Below, one piece after another: positions 9,059 to 17,505 of a DNA stretch of 64,000 nt. Source of the DNA: Arthrobacter sp. ISL-28 (GTDB lineage: Bacteria; Actinomycetota; Actinomycetes; Actinomycetales; Micrococcaceae). The stretch is taken from positions 146,388-210,387 of the forward strand of contig NZ_JAGGPJ010000002.1 of assembly GCF_018613875.1 (NCBI RefSeq), read 5' to 3'. Position 1 is the stretch's first letter; every line of letters starts with the position of its first letter. The notes beneath the pieces are model-generated. The model was given only the letters and a program-made list of their open reading frames with translations, ran no database searches and had not been told where the DNA came from. Position numbers and translations under genes: made by a program.

Positions 9059-9180
9059 TGCATGCTGCCTGCGGTGGCTCAATGATGACCATAGTGAACG
9101 TCATCTTTCAGAACAGGTCAGCCGCCCAACGAGCTCCCAAAGCTGGGGAAGCTTATAGCATCATCAAGCGGCGTATATGA
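9058..9180 (+). CDS. Hypothetical 40-residue ORF coupled at both ends
   Basis: An uncharacterised frame that reads MHAACGGSMMTIVNVIFQNR at its start and ends in IIKRRI. Its ATG shares a base with the pseG-H stop (TGATG) and its TGA overlaps the ATG of the sugar transferase by 4 bp (ATGA), the arrangement used by real operon genes here. AGAAAGG lies 7 bases before the ATG. No family resemblance, no signal peptide. It fills exactly the 118-bp gap in the operon where pseI might have been expected. It may be a real small protein, a coupling leader, or a remnant. Confidence 0.4.
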   Translation: MHAACGGSMMTIVNVIFQNRSAAQRAPKAGEAYSIIKRRI

Positions 9181-10649
9181 TCGACCAGCAAGGAACAGAT
9201 GTGGGGACTTTCCGGCAGCCGGACCCATGGCGTCGGCGTTACGCACGGCGGCTTCAGGTTGTCGACGCCTGCGTTGTCAGTTGGGCAGTTGCCGGTGCCT
9301 TTGCGGTCCGCTTTGGCTTAGCTGACTTGGCCAAAGGACAGGTGCAAGAAGGCGAATACGTAGCCCTGTCCCTCGTACTTGCAGCGGTTTGGTGGGCCGT
9401 TATGGGTCTCTGGGGTGCGCGGGACGCTACGATACTGGGCGCTGGTTCAGAGGAATACAAGCGCGTTTTTGCAGCATCCGCCTGGCTCTTCGGATTTCTT
9501 GCGATCTTCTCCTACGCCCTCCGGATCGATACGGCGAGGGGCTTCGTCGGCTTGGCTTTTCCAGCCGGTGCCATGGGTCTGCTTATCGGCCGATGGCTCG
9601 TGCGCCAACACCTCACGGTCGAGCGGAAAAGGGGCAGCAGCAGCGCACGCGTCCTGATAGTAGGAAGTCCCCCATCGACGGACCACCTTATTCGGTCGCT
9701 GCGGAGCGTGCCGGCCGCAGGGTACCTGCCGGTCGCAGCCCATTTACCTGGGGCCAGTTCCTCCATGGCCCGGCTGGAGGAAAAGGGCGTGCCGATCACT
9801 GGCATTCAATCAGACATAGGTTCCATACTGGAAGTCATTGACTCCTTAAAGGTCGATGCGGTGGCGGTGTCCGCTGGGGTCCACATGACACCGCAGGATC
9901 TACGGCGGCTTGGATGGGAACTTGCTGCGCGCGATGTAGGCATGATTCTGGCACCTGCCCTGACTGATGTTGCCGGACCAAGAATCCACACTCAGCCCGT
10001 TGCCGGTCTGCCGCTCATCCACGTGTCAACCCCGAAGCTCACTGGCGGAAAAAGGGTGGCCAAGCGGGCGTTCGACCTCGCTTTTGCGAGCCTTCTCTGC
10101 ATATGTCTCCTGCCACTGATGCTTGTGTTGGCGGCGTTGGTGAAGGCAAGTAGCCGCGGCCCGATCTTCTATAGACAGGAGAGGGTTGGCCTACGTGGCA
10201 CGACGTTCAAGATGCTTAAGTTCCGATCCATGAAGGAGGACGCCGACGCCGAGCTCCTTACACTGCTTCGAGCACAGGGGTCGAGTGACACCCCGCTGTT
10301 CAAGGTAGTGAATGACCCTCGGGTCACGCGGATCGGACGTTTACTCCGTAAATACTCGTTGGACGAGCTGCCGCAACTCTTCAACGTTATAGGCGGCAGC
10401 ATGAGCTTGGTCGGCCCTCGTCCCCAGCGGGAAGGCGAGGTGGCCCTGTACGATGACGCGGCGCACCGACGGCTCTACGTGAGTCCGGGCATGAGTGGGC
10501 TGTGGCAGGTCAGCGGTCGCTCGAAGCTCAGTTGGGAGGAGAGCATCCGGCTGGACCTGTACTACGTCGAGAATTGGTCACTCATGGGCGACATCGTGAT
10601 TTTGTTCAAAACCTTCAAGGCAGTTCTGAAAACTACCGGAGCGTTTTAG
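9177..10649 (+). CDS. Polyprenyl glycosylphosphotransferase (initiating sugar transferase, WbaP/CpsE type)
   Basis: A 490-residue membrane enzyme that would transfer a sugar-1-phosphate from a UDP-sugar to undecaprenyl phosphate, starting repeat-unit assembly. The N-terminal half has four to five hydrophobic segments (about 20-140) and a CoA-binding-like soluble region (about 150-280). The C-terminal catalytic domain is classical: KRAFDLAFASLLC with a membrane segment, GPIFYRQERVG, FKMLKFRSM, SLDELPQLFNVIGGSMSLVG, GPRPQ, and SPGMSGLWQVSGRS. The DE pair in LDELPQ is catalytic in this family. Its start overlaps the stop of the preceding small frame. It links the Pse-type precursor genes to the flippase/polymerase block. 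Confidence 0.94.
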   Translation: MIDQQGTDVGTFRQPDPWRRRYARRLQVVDACVVSWAVAGAFAVRFGLADLAKGQVQEGEYVALSLVLAAVWWAVMGLWGARDATILGAGSEEYKRVFAASAWLFGFLAIFSYALRIDTARGFVGLAFPAGAMGLLIGRWLVRQHLTVERKRGSSSARVLIVGSPPSTDHLIRSLRSVPAAGYLPVAAHLPGASSSMARLEEKGVPITGIQSDIGSILEVIDSLKVDAVAVSAGVHMTPQDLRRLGWELAARDVGMILAPALTDVAGPRIHTQPVAGLPLIHVSTPKLTGGKRVAKRAFDLAFASLLCICLLPLMLVLAALVKASSRGPIFYRQERVGLRGTTFKMLKFRSMKEDADAELLTLLRAQGSSDTPLFKVVNDPRVTRIGRLLRKYSLDELPQLFNVIGGSMSLVGPRPQREGEVALYDDAAHRRLYVSPGMSGLWQVSGRSKLSWEESIRLDLYYVENWSLMGDIVILFKTFKAVLKTTGAF

Positions 10650-10706
10650 CTCCTCGACCGACCAAGCGCTCGAGCCGTTCGCATCAATCAAAAGGCAAAT
10701 CATTTC

Positions 10707-12566
10707 ATGGACGAATCTAAAGAATCACGAGGCCGCGAGGGAAAGGGCAGTAAGTCCACCGGCCACAAGCGAAAGCGCAGGCGTCGTCTTATTGCCGCGG
10801 CAACTGCCAGCGTTCTGCTGGTCGCGCTAGCCCTGGCTGCGGCTGCCTCTCTGGCAGCGAAGGCCTCTACGATCCGGACGGAACTGGAGTCGGCGAAGCA
10901 CCTGCTCACACAACTGAAAACGGACATTGCGAGGAATGAGCCGAAAGCTGCACTGCAGACGGTGAATCGGCTCAAGCAGCACACTTCTTCCGCACGCCAA
11001 CAGTCATCCGGTCCGCTTTGGGCCGCCGCTAGCATCGTCCCTTGGCTGGGCGCGAACTTTCAGGCAGCCAGTGAAATTACAGCGTCGGCAGATGACGTGG
11101 TTCGTTTAGGAGCAGAACCATTGGTGACGGAATTCCATTCACTTGACTGGGATTCGCTCGCTCCCAAGAGCACGGGCGTAGACCTTGAGCCGCTCGAAGC
11201 GGCCGAACCGAAAATCGCCTCGGCAGCGCACGCTGTTCGCGCATCGGCCCAGCGAATCAATCGAATCAACGGAAGTGCCCTGATTCCTCAAATATCAGAA
11301 CCATTGGACGAAGTCAGGGAGCAGTTGAATTCCGCGAGCAGCAGCCTGGACGCAGCTGCCAGCGCCGCCGCGCTGCTCCCTCAGATGATGGGCTCAGAAG
11401 CACCGAGGCATTATCTCCTGTTGATTCAGAACAATGCAGAGGTCAGAGCTTCCGGCGGAATTTCCGGTGCTCTTGCTGTACTCACCATCGATAAGGGAAA
11501 GATCGGCCTGGAATCCCAATCGAGTGCCTCCGAACTCGGCGTGTTTGTTCCGCCCCTCCCTGTCCCGGCTGAGCAGGAGGTCATTTACTCGGAACGAATG
11601 GGCCGGTTCATTCAGGACGTCAATCTCACACCAGATTTTCCAACAACCGCGGGCCTCGCCCAGGATATGTGGGAGCGGAAGACGGGCCAAAGGGTTCACG
11701 GAGTGGTATCGATCGACCCGGTCTCCTTGAGCTACATTCTGGAGGCAACAGGTCCGGTACAGCTGACCAATCCAAAGGCGCAGTACCCTAGGCTACCCGT
11801 CGAGCTGAATGCCAAAAACCTGGTTTCGACACTTCTATCAGATGTGTACGCGGCTATCCCCGAACCAGCCATGCAGGACGAGTATTTTGCTACCGTTGCT
11901 GCCGACATATTTGGCGCCCTGTCAACGGGCAAAGCTGACTCTAAGAGGCTTATAGATGGCATTACGCGCGGAACTCAAGAGGGAAGGATCCTTTTGTGGT
12001 CAGAAGACAGCAGGGAGCAATCAATACTCGCCGCCCACCCGCTGAGCGGATCAATCGATGGTCCCAGCGTCTCGCCTGCTCAATTCGGGGTGTATTTTAA
12101 TGACGGCACAGGCGCGAAGATGGATTACTACATGAAGCGCACCGTGCAGTTGGTGAAGGAATGCTCCAGCAACGAATATGGCCGCGTCAAAGTCCGCGTT
12201 ACCAGCAAGAATACTGCACCGGTCGATGCTGCTACCTCCTTGCCAAAATACGTCACCGGCGGTGGAGCGTTCGGCATCCCTCCAGGCACAGTACAAAGCA
12301 ACGTGTCAGCATATGGCCCGATGCAAGCAAATGTGGAATCAGTAGTGCAGGACGGAGCGAAGATCCCATTCGGTGCGCAGCGACATGCGGGGCGTCCAGT
12401 GGGAACCGTTACTACAAGCCTCGCGCCAGGAAAGAGCAGCATAGTTGAACTGACCTTCAGCAGAATCATTCAGCATTCGGAACCGGAACTCGTTGTCACA
12501 CCGACCGTTCAAACCGTGAAAGATGTCGCTCTGCCTACAAAGTCCGTGCAGTGTGGGGGAAAGTAG
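10707..12566 (+). CDS. DUF4012 domain-containing membrane-anchored protein
   Basis: A 619-residue protein with a very basic start (GHKRKRRRRL) followed by one transmembrane helix (about residues 28-50), so the bulk should be outside the cell. An alpha-helical region follows (about 50-220), then the DUF4012 core with the conserved LLLIQNNAEVRASGGISGA (about 233-251) and PDFPTTAGLAQDMWE. DUF4012 proteins occur in actinobacterial polysaccharide loci, often near sugar transferases, but their activity is not known to me. It lies 57 bp after the initiating transferase, ATG start. Confidence 0.85.
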   Translation: MDESKESRGREGKGSKSTGHKRKRRRRLIAAATASVLLVALALAAAASLAAKASTIRTELESAKHLLTQLKTDIARNEPKAALQTVNRLKQHTSSARQQSSGPLWAAASIVPWLGANFQAASEITASADDVVRLGAEPLVTEFHSLDWDSLAPKSTGVDLEPLEAAEPKIASAAHAVRASAQRINRINGSALIPQISEPLDEVREQLNSASSSLDAAASAAALLPQMMGSEAPRHYLLLIQNNAEVRASGGISGALAVLTIDKGKIGLESQSSASELGVFVPPLPVPAEQEVIYSERMGRFIQDVNLTPDFPTTAGLAQDMWERKTGQRVHGVVSIDPVSLSYILEATGPVQLTNPKAQYPRLPVELNAKNLVSTLLSDVYAAIPEPAMQDEYFATVAADIFGALSTGKADSKRLIDGITRGTQEGRILLWSEDSREQSILAAHPLSGSIDGPSVSPAQFGVYFNDGTGAKMDYYMKRTVQLVKECSSNEYGRVKVRVTSKNTAPVDAATSLPKYVTGGGAFGIPPGTVQSNVSAYGPMQANVESVVQDGAKIPFGAQRHAGRPVGTVTTSLAPGKSSIVELTFSRIIQHSEPELVVTPTVQTVKDVALPTKSVQCGGK

Positions 12567-12595
12567 TAGATCCGGTTAAGGCTATGTAAATTAAC

Positions 12596-12624
12596 TTGAC
12601 AGGCTTTGTGCGGCCCACTGTTTA
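12596..12624 (+). promoter_or_regulatory. Putative sigma-70-type promoter of the anchored surface protein
   Basis: TTGACA at 12596-12601 is followed after 17 bases by TGTTTA, a weak -10. It lies in the 166-bp gap after the DUF4012 gene and would give a 5' leader of about 100 bases. Judged by eye only. Confidence 0.4.
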
Positions 12625-12732
12625 GTGGTAGCGTCTACACGGGCGGGAGGCAAAAGATTTCACCCTGTGGTCTCTTAGGGATCGGAAATCTGCGCGCTAC
12701 GTGACGAAGAATTTTAGGTCTCAGGGGGATAA

Positions 12733-13344
12733 ATGAAGAAGTCTTTTGCAGTAATTGCTCTTGCAGGCTCCATCACACTGGCAGGTGCAGTTCCGGCGCT
12801 GGCAGATCACGAGGCGCCAGCTTACCCAGGCGGGACCACCCAGGGCACAGTATCTGACGGAACGGTAGCACCGGGCGAAGTTTTCACCTTCTCTGGAACT
12901 GGTTTTGAACCAGGCGAAGCCATCACCATCACTGTAACCCTTACGTCCACGCCGCAAGCGAGCGGTGGCATCGGCTCTGGTAGTGCCAGCCTGGCAGTGC
13001 CCGTCAAGATCGTGCTGCCGCTTGCCCCCCAAACGTTCAGCACCACTGCCGACAGCAGCGGCGCGTTCGCCTTCCCTCTTACGATCAGCGAACCGGGCAC
13101 GTACCTCCTCACCGCTGAAGGTGCCTCCGGCCATACTGTGACTGCGACTGTCACAGTTGCTGGCGCAGCCGGAGACACGGATCTTGCAACCACGGGTGGC
13201 AACTCCGGAACCGGCGCTCCGCTGGCAAACACCGGCGCCGACCAGAGTCTTGTTCTTTGGTCCTTGGTTGGCGCAGGGGCAGTGGCCGCCGGCGTCACCT
13301 CGGTGGTTGTTGTCCGCCGTCGGGCCAAGGCAGACACCGTCTAG
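12733..13344 (+). CDS. Sortase-anchored surface protein (LAxTG-type signal)
   Basis: A 203-residue exported protein: signal peptide MKKSFAVIALAGSITLAGAV with cleavage near ALA-DHEA, an extracellular beta-rich region with FSGTGFEPGEAITITVTL (a bacterial Ig-like pattern), then a wall-sorting tail. The tail is LANTGA (about residue 166), a transmembrane helix and the basic RRRAK end. The LAxTG variant is the signal used by class E sortases of high-GC Gram-positives. GGGGGAT lies 5 bases before the ATG. It is monocistronic between its own promoter-like site and a strong terminator. Confidence 0.85.
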   Translation: MKKSFAVIALAGSITLAGAVPALADHEAPAYPGGTTQGTVSDGTVAPGEVFTFSGTGFEPGEAITITVTLTSTPQASGGIGSGSASLAVPVKIVLPLAPQTFSTTADSSGAFAFPLTISEPGTYLLTAEGASGHTVTATVTVAGAAGDTDLATTGGNSGTGAPLANTGADQSLVLWSLVGAGAVAAGVTSVVVVRRRAKADTV

Positions 13345-13367
13345 TCGCAGGCCCTGCATAGAACAAT

Positions 13368-13409
13368 AGAGGGTGGGTGGCACCGGGAAACCGGAGCCAC
13401 CCACCCTCT
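13368..13409 (+). terminator. Strong hairpin terminator
   Basis: AGAGGGTGGGTGGC (13368-13381) pairs perfectly with GCCACCCACCCTCT (13396-13409), a 14-bp GC-rich stem; the loop itself contains CCGG/CCGG. No long T-run follows. It ends the surface-protein gene. Confidence 0.85.
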
Positions 13410-13443
13410 GCTCGTCGTTAACCGTCTAAAGCATAGGGAAACC

Positions 13444-13890
13444 TTGGCCAAGTACACTTCAATCTGGCATTGGATCCTGGGAGTATATTTCGTTGCCCTC
13501 GCCCTGGTCGGTTTCTGGCCAACCCCGGTAGACCAGCCGGCGCAAGGGACACTCGACCGGTTTCTCACTTTCCTTCACAACCACGGTGCACCGTTCTGGT
13601 TCAACTACCAATTTGTGGAAGCCGCAGCGAATGTACTGCTATTCGTTCCCGTAGGCCTGGCAGGCACCTTGGCATTCGTGTCAAAAAAACGATGGCACAT
13701 CGCGGTACTTGGAGTTTGCGCCTCCATGTCAATGGAGGCAGGGCAGTTAATATTTCTTGACAGGCGATTTCCCAGCTTGCTGGATGTTGTCACAAATGTG
13801 TCCGGCACGCTCATTGGAATTCATCTTGCCAGCATCTTTCAGAGAGCACTGGTAAATCGCCGGTTCAATGACGAGGGCAAGCTGCTGTAG
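13444..13890 (+). CDS. VanZ family membrane protein
   Basis: A 148-residue protein with four hydrophobic segments. The core FVEAAANVLLFVPVGLAGTL and SMEAGQLIF, followed by PSLLDVVTNVSGTLIG, is the VanZ-family pattern (N-x-LLF-x-P-x-G, then E-x-x-Q, then R/D-x-x-D-x-x-x-N-x-x-G). VanZ itself raises teicoplanin resistance; in polysaccharide loci homologues are common but their role is uncertain. The start is a TTG at 13444, 34 bp after the terminator hairpin. The C-terminus (RRFNDEGKLL) is soluble. Confidence 0.85.
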   Translation: MAKYTSIWHWILGVYFVALALVGFWPTPVDQPAQGTLDRFLTFLHNHGAPFWFNYQFVEAAANVLLFVPVGLAGTLAFVSKKRWHIAVLGVCASMSMEAGQLIFLDRRFPSLLDVVTNVSGTLIGIHLASIFQRALVNRRFNDEGKLL

Positions 13891-13907
13891 GTTTCCGCAG
13901 GCTTGCT

Positions 13908-13953
13908 GGTTTCGCAAGCTCAACCAGCGGTGATTTCGACAGGCTCAATCAGC
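13908..13953. repeat. Two copies of the dispersed GTTTCGACAGGCTCAACCAG-type repeat
   Basis: Copies at about 13908-13928 and 13932-13953 in tandem between the VanZ gene and the hydratase gene. The second copy includes the TGA stop (13949-13951) of the hydratase. Further copies are at 14759-14780 and three inside paaB (17787-17919). Confidence 0.75.
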
Positions 13954-14728
13954 CCTTGAAGTTGGGCTCGCGCTTCTCCTGGAACGCCCGGAAGCCTTCG
14001 GCGTAGTCCTCGCTCTTGCAGAGCCGCGCCTGCTCGGCGTTCTCCTCCTTCATGGAGGCCCACAGGCCCAGGCGCTGGTCGCGGATGTGCGCCACCAGTT
14101 CCTTGCTCGCTTTGAAGGCACCGGTGGCCCCAGTCGCCACTCGGGAGACGATCAACCGCGTCGACTCCAGCAGCTCATCCCCGGGCATCGCGCGACTGAA
14201 CATCCCCTGGGCCACTGCTTCGGCACCGCTCATCAGCTCGGCCGTGTAGATCAGGTCCAACGTCCGGTGCATGCCCAGCCGCTCCGTGAAGTACCAGTGC
14301 CCGCCCGAATCCAGCGTGGCCCCCAGCTTGGCGAACGGCGAGCCGAACTTCGCGTTCTCCGCCACGTACACGACGTCCGTGGCCAACAGCAGTCCCAAGC
14401 CAACACCCAGGCACGCGCCCTGTGCCGCAGCGAACGTCGGCGCCGGGAAAGAAGCCATCTTCTGCAGCAGCGGCTGCACCAGCCCACCCAGGTAGGCCTC
14501 GGCGTCGTCGTTCTCCGGCGTCACCCCCGCGATGTCCCGGCCCGCGCAGAAGGCGCGGCCCTCTCCCCTGAGCAGCAGCGCCCGGACTTCACCGCGCGAG
14601 GCGGCGGCAGCGGCGTCGTCATACGCCTGTGACAAATCCCTGAGGGCCTGCTCATCGAGGGAGTTCAGCTTGGAGGGGGCGTTAAGGACGACTTCGGCGA
14701 TGCCGTCGGCGATGGAGAGGGAGATCAT
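13949..14728 (-). CDS. Enoyl-CoA hydratase/isomerase, probably phenylacetate catabolism (PaaG-like)
   Basis: A 259-residue crotonase-fold protein. GEGRAFCAGRDIAG (about 55-68) and GACLGVGLGLLLATDVVYV (about 103-121) form the two backbone-amide loops of the oxyanion hole, and FGSPFAKLGATLDSGG carries the acidic active-site region; the aspartate in LDSGG matches PaaG-type isomerases. It sits 57 bp after paaE in the same direction, so it may isomerise the ring epoxide made by PaaABCE to the oxepin. PaaF-type hydratases are similar, hence no symbol. Its stop codon is embedded in a dispersed repeat. Confidence 0.85.
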   Translation of the reverse strand: MISLSIADGIAEVVLNAPSKLNSLDEQALRDLSQAYDDAAAAASRGEVRALLLRGEGRAFCAGRDIAGVTPENDDAEAYLGGLVQPLLQKMASFPAPTFAAAQGACLGVGLGLLLATDVVYVAENAKFGSPFAKLGATLDSGGHWYFTERLGMHRTLDLIYTAELMSGAEAVAQGMFSRAMPGDELLESTRLIVSRVATGATGAFKASKELVAHIRDQRLGLWASMKEENAEQARLCKSEDYAEGFRAFQEKREPNFKG

Positions 14729-14758
14729 TGGTTCCTTCTTTCAGGGTTCGGCGGCCTT

Positions 14759-14780
14759 GGTCTCGACAAGCTCGACCGGC
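14759..14780. repeat. Dispersed short repeat copy
   Basis: GGTCTCGACAAGCTCGACCGGC, a diverged copy of the repeat described at 13908-13953, in the 57-bp gap between the hydratase and paaE. Confidence 0.65.
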
Positions 14781-14785
14781 GGTGA

Positions 14786-16024
14786 CTAGACGTCGAAGTC
14801 GACTGTGACTTCCTTGCTCGTGGGGTGCGACTGGCAGGTCAGGACATAGCCCTTGTCCAGCTCATCCTGCTCCAGTGCGTAGTTTTCGTCCATGGTCACG
14901 CTGCCGGTGACCACCTTGGCCCGGCAGGTGCCGCACACTCCCCCGGCGCACGCGAACGGCACGTCCGGGCGGACCCGCAGGGCCGCGTTCAGGATCGACT
15001 CGCGGGCGTGCGTGGGGCTGGCCACCTCGCCCTGCAGGCCGTCCAGCTTGAACGTGATCTTGTAGGTCTCCTTGGATTCGTCCTCGATGACGGGACGGCC
15101 GGCGTTGCCCTCCGGGCGGTCCGGCTTGCCGGAGGTGAACAGCTCGAAGCGGATGTGCTCCGGCTTCACCCCGCGCTCGGCCAGGGTGTCGCGGCACAGC
15201 TGCACCAGCTCGAACGGCCCGCACAGGAACCACTCGTCCACATCGTCCGCGTGGATGGCGGTGCCCAGCAGCGCCCGGAGCTTCTCGGCGTCGATCCGTC
15301 CGCTCAGCAGCGGCGCGATCCGCTGCTCCCGGGACAGCACGTGGTGCAGCGCCAGGCGCGACGGGTACCTGTCCTTCAGGTCAGCGAGCTCCTCCAGGAA
15401 CATCACGTCCATGGCGGCCTTGTTGGCGTAGATCAGGTCGAAGCGAGTGTCCGGGTTCGCGGCCAGCAGCGTGCGGGCGATCGCGATCACCGGGGTGATG
15501 CCCGAGCCCGCGGCGATCGCCACGAAATTGCCCGGCTGCCCCGCCAGCTCGCCTGCCATTTCCTGGGGGCGGTTCATGGAGTTCATGACGTTCTGGTCCA
15601 CGGCTTTGCCGTCCCGGCCGTGCTTGGAGACGAACGCGCCCATCGGGCTCATCACCTCGAGGGTGTCCCCGGCCTTCAGCTCGGCGTTCGCCCACGTGGA
15701 GAACAGCCCGCCCAGGTCCTTCTTGATGGCCACGCGGATCTCGCTGGTGCCGTCCGCGAAGCTCCGCGGTTCGGCGCAGATGGAGTAGCTGCGGCGGATT
15801 TCCTTCGGCTCGCCGTTCTCATCCGGCAGCGTGGTGCGCAGGGCCACGTACTGCCCCGGCAGGTAGTCGAAGTGGCCGGCCAGTTCGGCCGGCACCGCGA
15901 ACGTCACCTCAATCGCGTCCTCGGTCAACCGGCGCACCTCCTTGACGGTGAGGGTGTGGAAGGACGGACGACGGCGGCCGGTGGCCTGCGCCGATTCGGC
16001 GGCAGTCTGGCGGACAACGGGCAT
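14786..16024 (-). CDS. paaE: Phenylacetyl-CoA 1,2-epoxidase reductase subunit PaaE
   Basis: A 412-residue NAD(P)H-dependent reductase that feeds electrons to the PaaAC oxygenase. Domains in order: FAD-binding ferredoxin-reductase barrel with RRSYSICAEP (about 80), NAD(P)-binding region with AAGSGITPV (about 172) and FLCGPFELV, and a C-terminal plant-type 2Fe-2S domain with the cluster cysteines in CAGGVCGTCRAKVVTG and a fourth in VLTCQSHP. This order is the class signature of PaaE. It starts 15 bp after paaD. The N-terminus is about 25 residues longer than the folded domain. Confidence 0.95.
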   Translation of the reverse strand: MPVVRQTAAESAQATGRRRPSFHTLTVKEVRRLTEDAIEVTFAVPAELAGHFDYLPGQYVALRTTLPDENGEPKEIRRSYSICAEPRSFADGTSEIRVAIKKDLGGLFSTWANAELKAGDTLEVMSPMGAFVSKHGRDGKAVDQNVMNSMNRPQEMAGELAGQPGNFVAIAAGSGITPVIAIARTLLAANPDTRFDLIYANKAAMDVMFLEELADLKDRYPSRLALHHVLSREQRIAPLLSGRIDAEKLRALLGTAIHADDVDEWFLCGPFELVQLCRDTLAERGVKPEHIRFELFTSGKPDRPEGNAGRPVIEDESKETYKITFKLDGLQGEVASPTHARESILNAALRVRPDVPFACAGGVCGTCRAKVVTGSVTMDENYALEQDELDKGYVLTCQSHPTSKEVTVDFDV

Positions 16025-16039
16025 GGGAGCACCTGTTCC

Positions 16040-16603
16040 TTACAAAACTTTGAAGTAGTCGAACGGTTCCTTGCAGTCCTGGCAGACGTACAGCGCCTTG
16101 CAGGACGTGGAACCGAAGCGGGTGAGTTCCTTGGTGTTCAGCGACGAGCACTGCGGGCATTTCACGGCGAGGGTAAGGCGGACCGTTCCCCGGGAGGGGT
16201 GACCCAGTCCGCCGGCTGCGGCGCGGCCGCTGGGCGGGGCGATGCCGTACTCCTGCAGCTTGGCCTTGCCGGCGTCGGTCATCCAGTCCGTGGTCCAGGC
16301 CGGGGCGAGCACCAGTTCCACGTGGACGCTCGGGTAGCCCTCTTTATGGAAGGCGGCCTTGAGGTCGTCGCGGATCGCGTCCATCGCGGGGCAGCCCGAG
16401 TAGGTCGGCGTGATGGTGACCTGGACAGCGGGCACCATCCCGCCGTCGTCGAACAGCCGGACTTCGCGAAGAATGCCAAGGTCCTCGATGGTGAGGACGG
16501 GGATCTCCGGGTCGCAGACGGTGGCCGCGATGGCCCAGGCCTTCTGCCCGGCGGTGGCCTCCGCGTGCCGGGTGCCCGGTTCCTGGACGTACACGGCAGT
16601 CAC
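16040..16603 (-). CDS. paaD: Phenylacetate-CoA oxygenase assembly protein PaaD
   Basis: A 187-residue MIP18/DUF59 family protein thought to help install metal or Fe-S in the epoxidase complex. CDPEIPVLTIEDLGILREV at about 30-48 is the DUF59 signature, and TPTYSGCPAMDAIRDDL has the conserved cysteine. A C-terminal zinc-ribbon-like part has CPQC and CQDC pairs. GTG start at 16603 overlaps the paaC stop by 4 bp. Residues 115-130 (PPSGRAAAGG) are a low-complexity linker. Confidence 0.93.
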   Translation of the reverse strand: MTAVYVQEPGTRHAEATAGQKAWAIAATVCDPEIPVLTIEDLGILREVRLFDDGGMVPAVQVTITPTYSGCPAMDAIRDDLKAAFHKEGYPSVHVELVLAPAWTTDWMTDAGKAKLQEYGIAPPSGRAAAGGLGHPSRGTVRLTLAVKCPQCSSLNTKELTRFGSTSCKALYVCQDCKEPFDYFKVL

Positions 16604-17505
16604 CAGCTCGCTCCGGGATGCTCGCGGGCCAGCACCTGCATTTCGGCGAGGATGTAGCCCAGGTGTTCGGAGTGCCGGCCGCGGCGGCCGCCGCCCGGAG
16701 CTGCCGGAACGTCCGGGACCTCCAGCCCCGCTTCGGCGAGAACCTCGCCGGTGAGGCGGTCAAAGTCCTCTTTGATGCTGGACGGTTCGACGGCGGCACC
16801 GGCTTCAGCCAGGCGGTGGGTCAGCTCGTCGTCTTCGAAGAGTTCCTGGACGTACGGCCAGATCAGCCGCAGGCCGTGGATGATGCGGCGGCGGGATTCC
16901 TCCGTGCCGAGGGCCAGGCGGAGGATCCACTGCGCGCTGTGGTCGCGGTGGTAGTCCACCTCCTTCACGGCCTTGGCGGCGATGGCGGCCAGCGTGGCAT
17001 CGCTGGACTGGGTCAGCCGGCGGTACAGCTCGAACTGGTAGTAGCTCACCACGAACTGGCGCGCGATGGTGACGGCGAAGTCCCCGTTCGGCTGCTCAAA
17101 CAGGTGGGCGGACCGGAACTCGTGCTCGCGGCGGAAGTAGGCGAGATCGTCCTCGCTCTTCTCCCAGGCTCCCCCGGCGTAGCTGAGGAACGACCGGGCG
17201 TGGCCCAGCTGGTCCAGGGCGATGTTGCCCAGCGCCACGTCCTCCTCCAGCTCGGGGGCGCGGGAGATCCAGTGGCCCAGGCGCTGGGCGAGGATCAGGG
17301 CGTCGTCGCCGAGGCGCAGGGCGTATTCGGCCACGTCCTCGGTGGGCTTGGCCAGGCCGGTGCGCACCTCGAGGGCGATGTCCTCGGGGCGGAGCGCATT
17401 GCCGGGCGTGATGCGCGTGGCGCTGGCGGACGAGTCGCCGCTGCCTGCGACGCCGACGGAGATGTCGCCGTGGCCTGTTGTCTCTGTCTGTTCCGGAGCG
17501 GTCAC
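16600..17505 (-). CDS. paaC: Phenylacetyl-CoA 1,2-epoxidase structural subunit PaaC
   Basis: A 301-residue ferritin-like helical protein that pairs with the catalytic PaaA. Motifs: YALRLGDDALILAQRLGHW, ELEEDVALGNIALDQLGHAR and KEVDYHRDHSAQWILRL, typical of PaaC. The start is set by the GTG at 17505, overlapping the paaB stop (GTGA); the frame stays open upstream through paaB. An N-terminal extension of about 35 residues (PEQTETTGHGDISVG...) precedes the conserved part and is probably disordered. The C-terminus has a glycine/arginine-rich stretch (APGGGRRGRHSEHLG). Confidence 0.94.
   Translation of the reverse strand: MTAPEQTETTGHGDISVGVAGSGDSSASATRITPGNALRPEDIALEVRTGLAKPTEDVAEYALRLGDDALILAQRLGHWISRAPELEEDVALGNIALDQLGHARSFLSYAGGAWEKSEDDLAYFRREHEFRSAHLFEQPNGDFAVTIARQFVVSYYQFELYRRLTQSSDATLAAIAAKAVKEVDYHRDHSAQWILRLALGTEESRRRIIHGLRLIWPYVQELFEDDELTHRLAEAGAAVEPSSIKEDFDRLTGEVLAEAGLEVPDVPAAPGGGRRGRHSEHLGYILAEMQVLAREHPGASW

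Noticed and set aside
9058..9180. Small frame as a remnant of pseI
   Set aside because: Its 40 residues have no resemblance I can see to the NeuB barrel or SAF domain, so I list it only as hypothetical.
14825..16657. 610-codon open frame on the plus strand
   Set aside because: It is antisense to paaE, paaD and part of paaC; the peptide is low-complexity (Arg, Gly, Val, His rich) as expected for a high-GC shadow frame.
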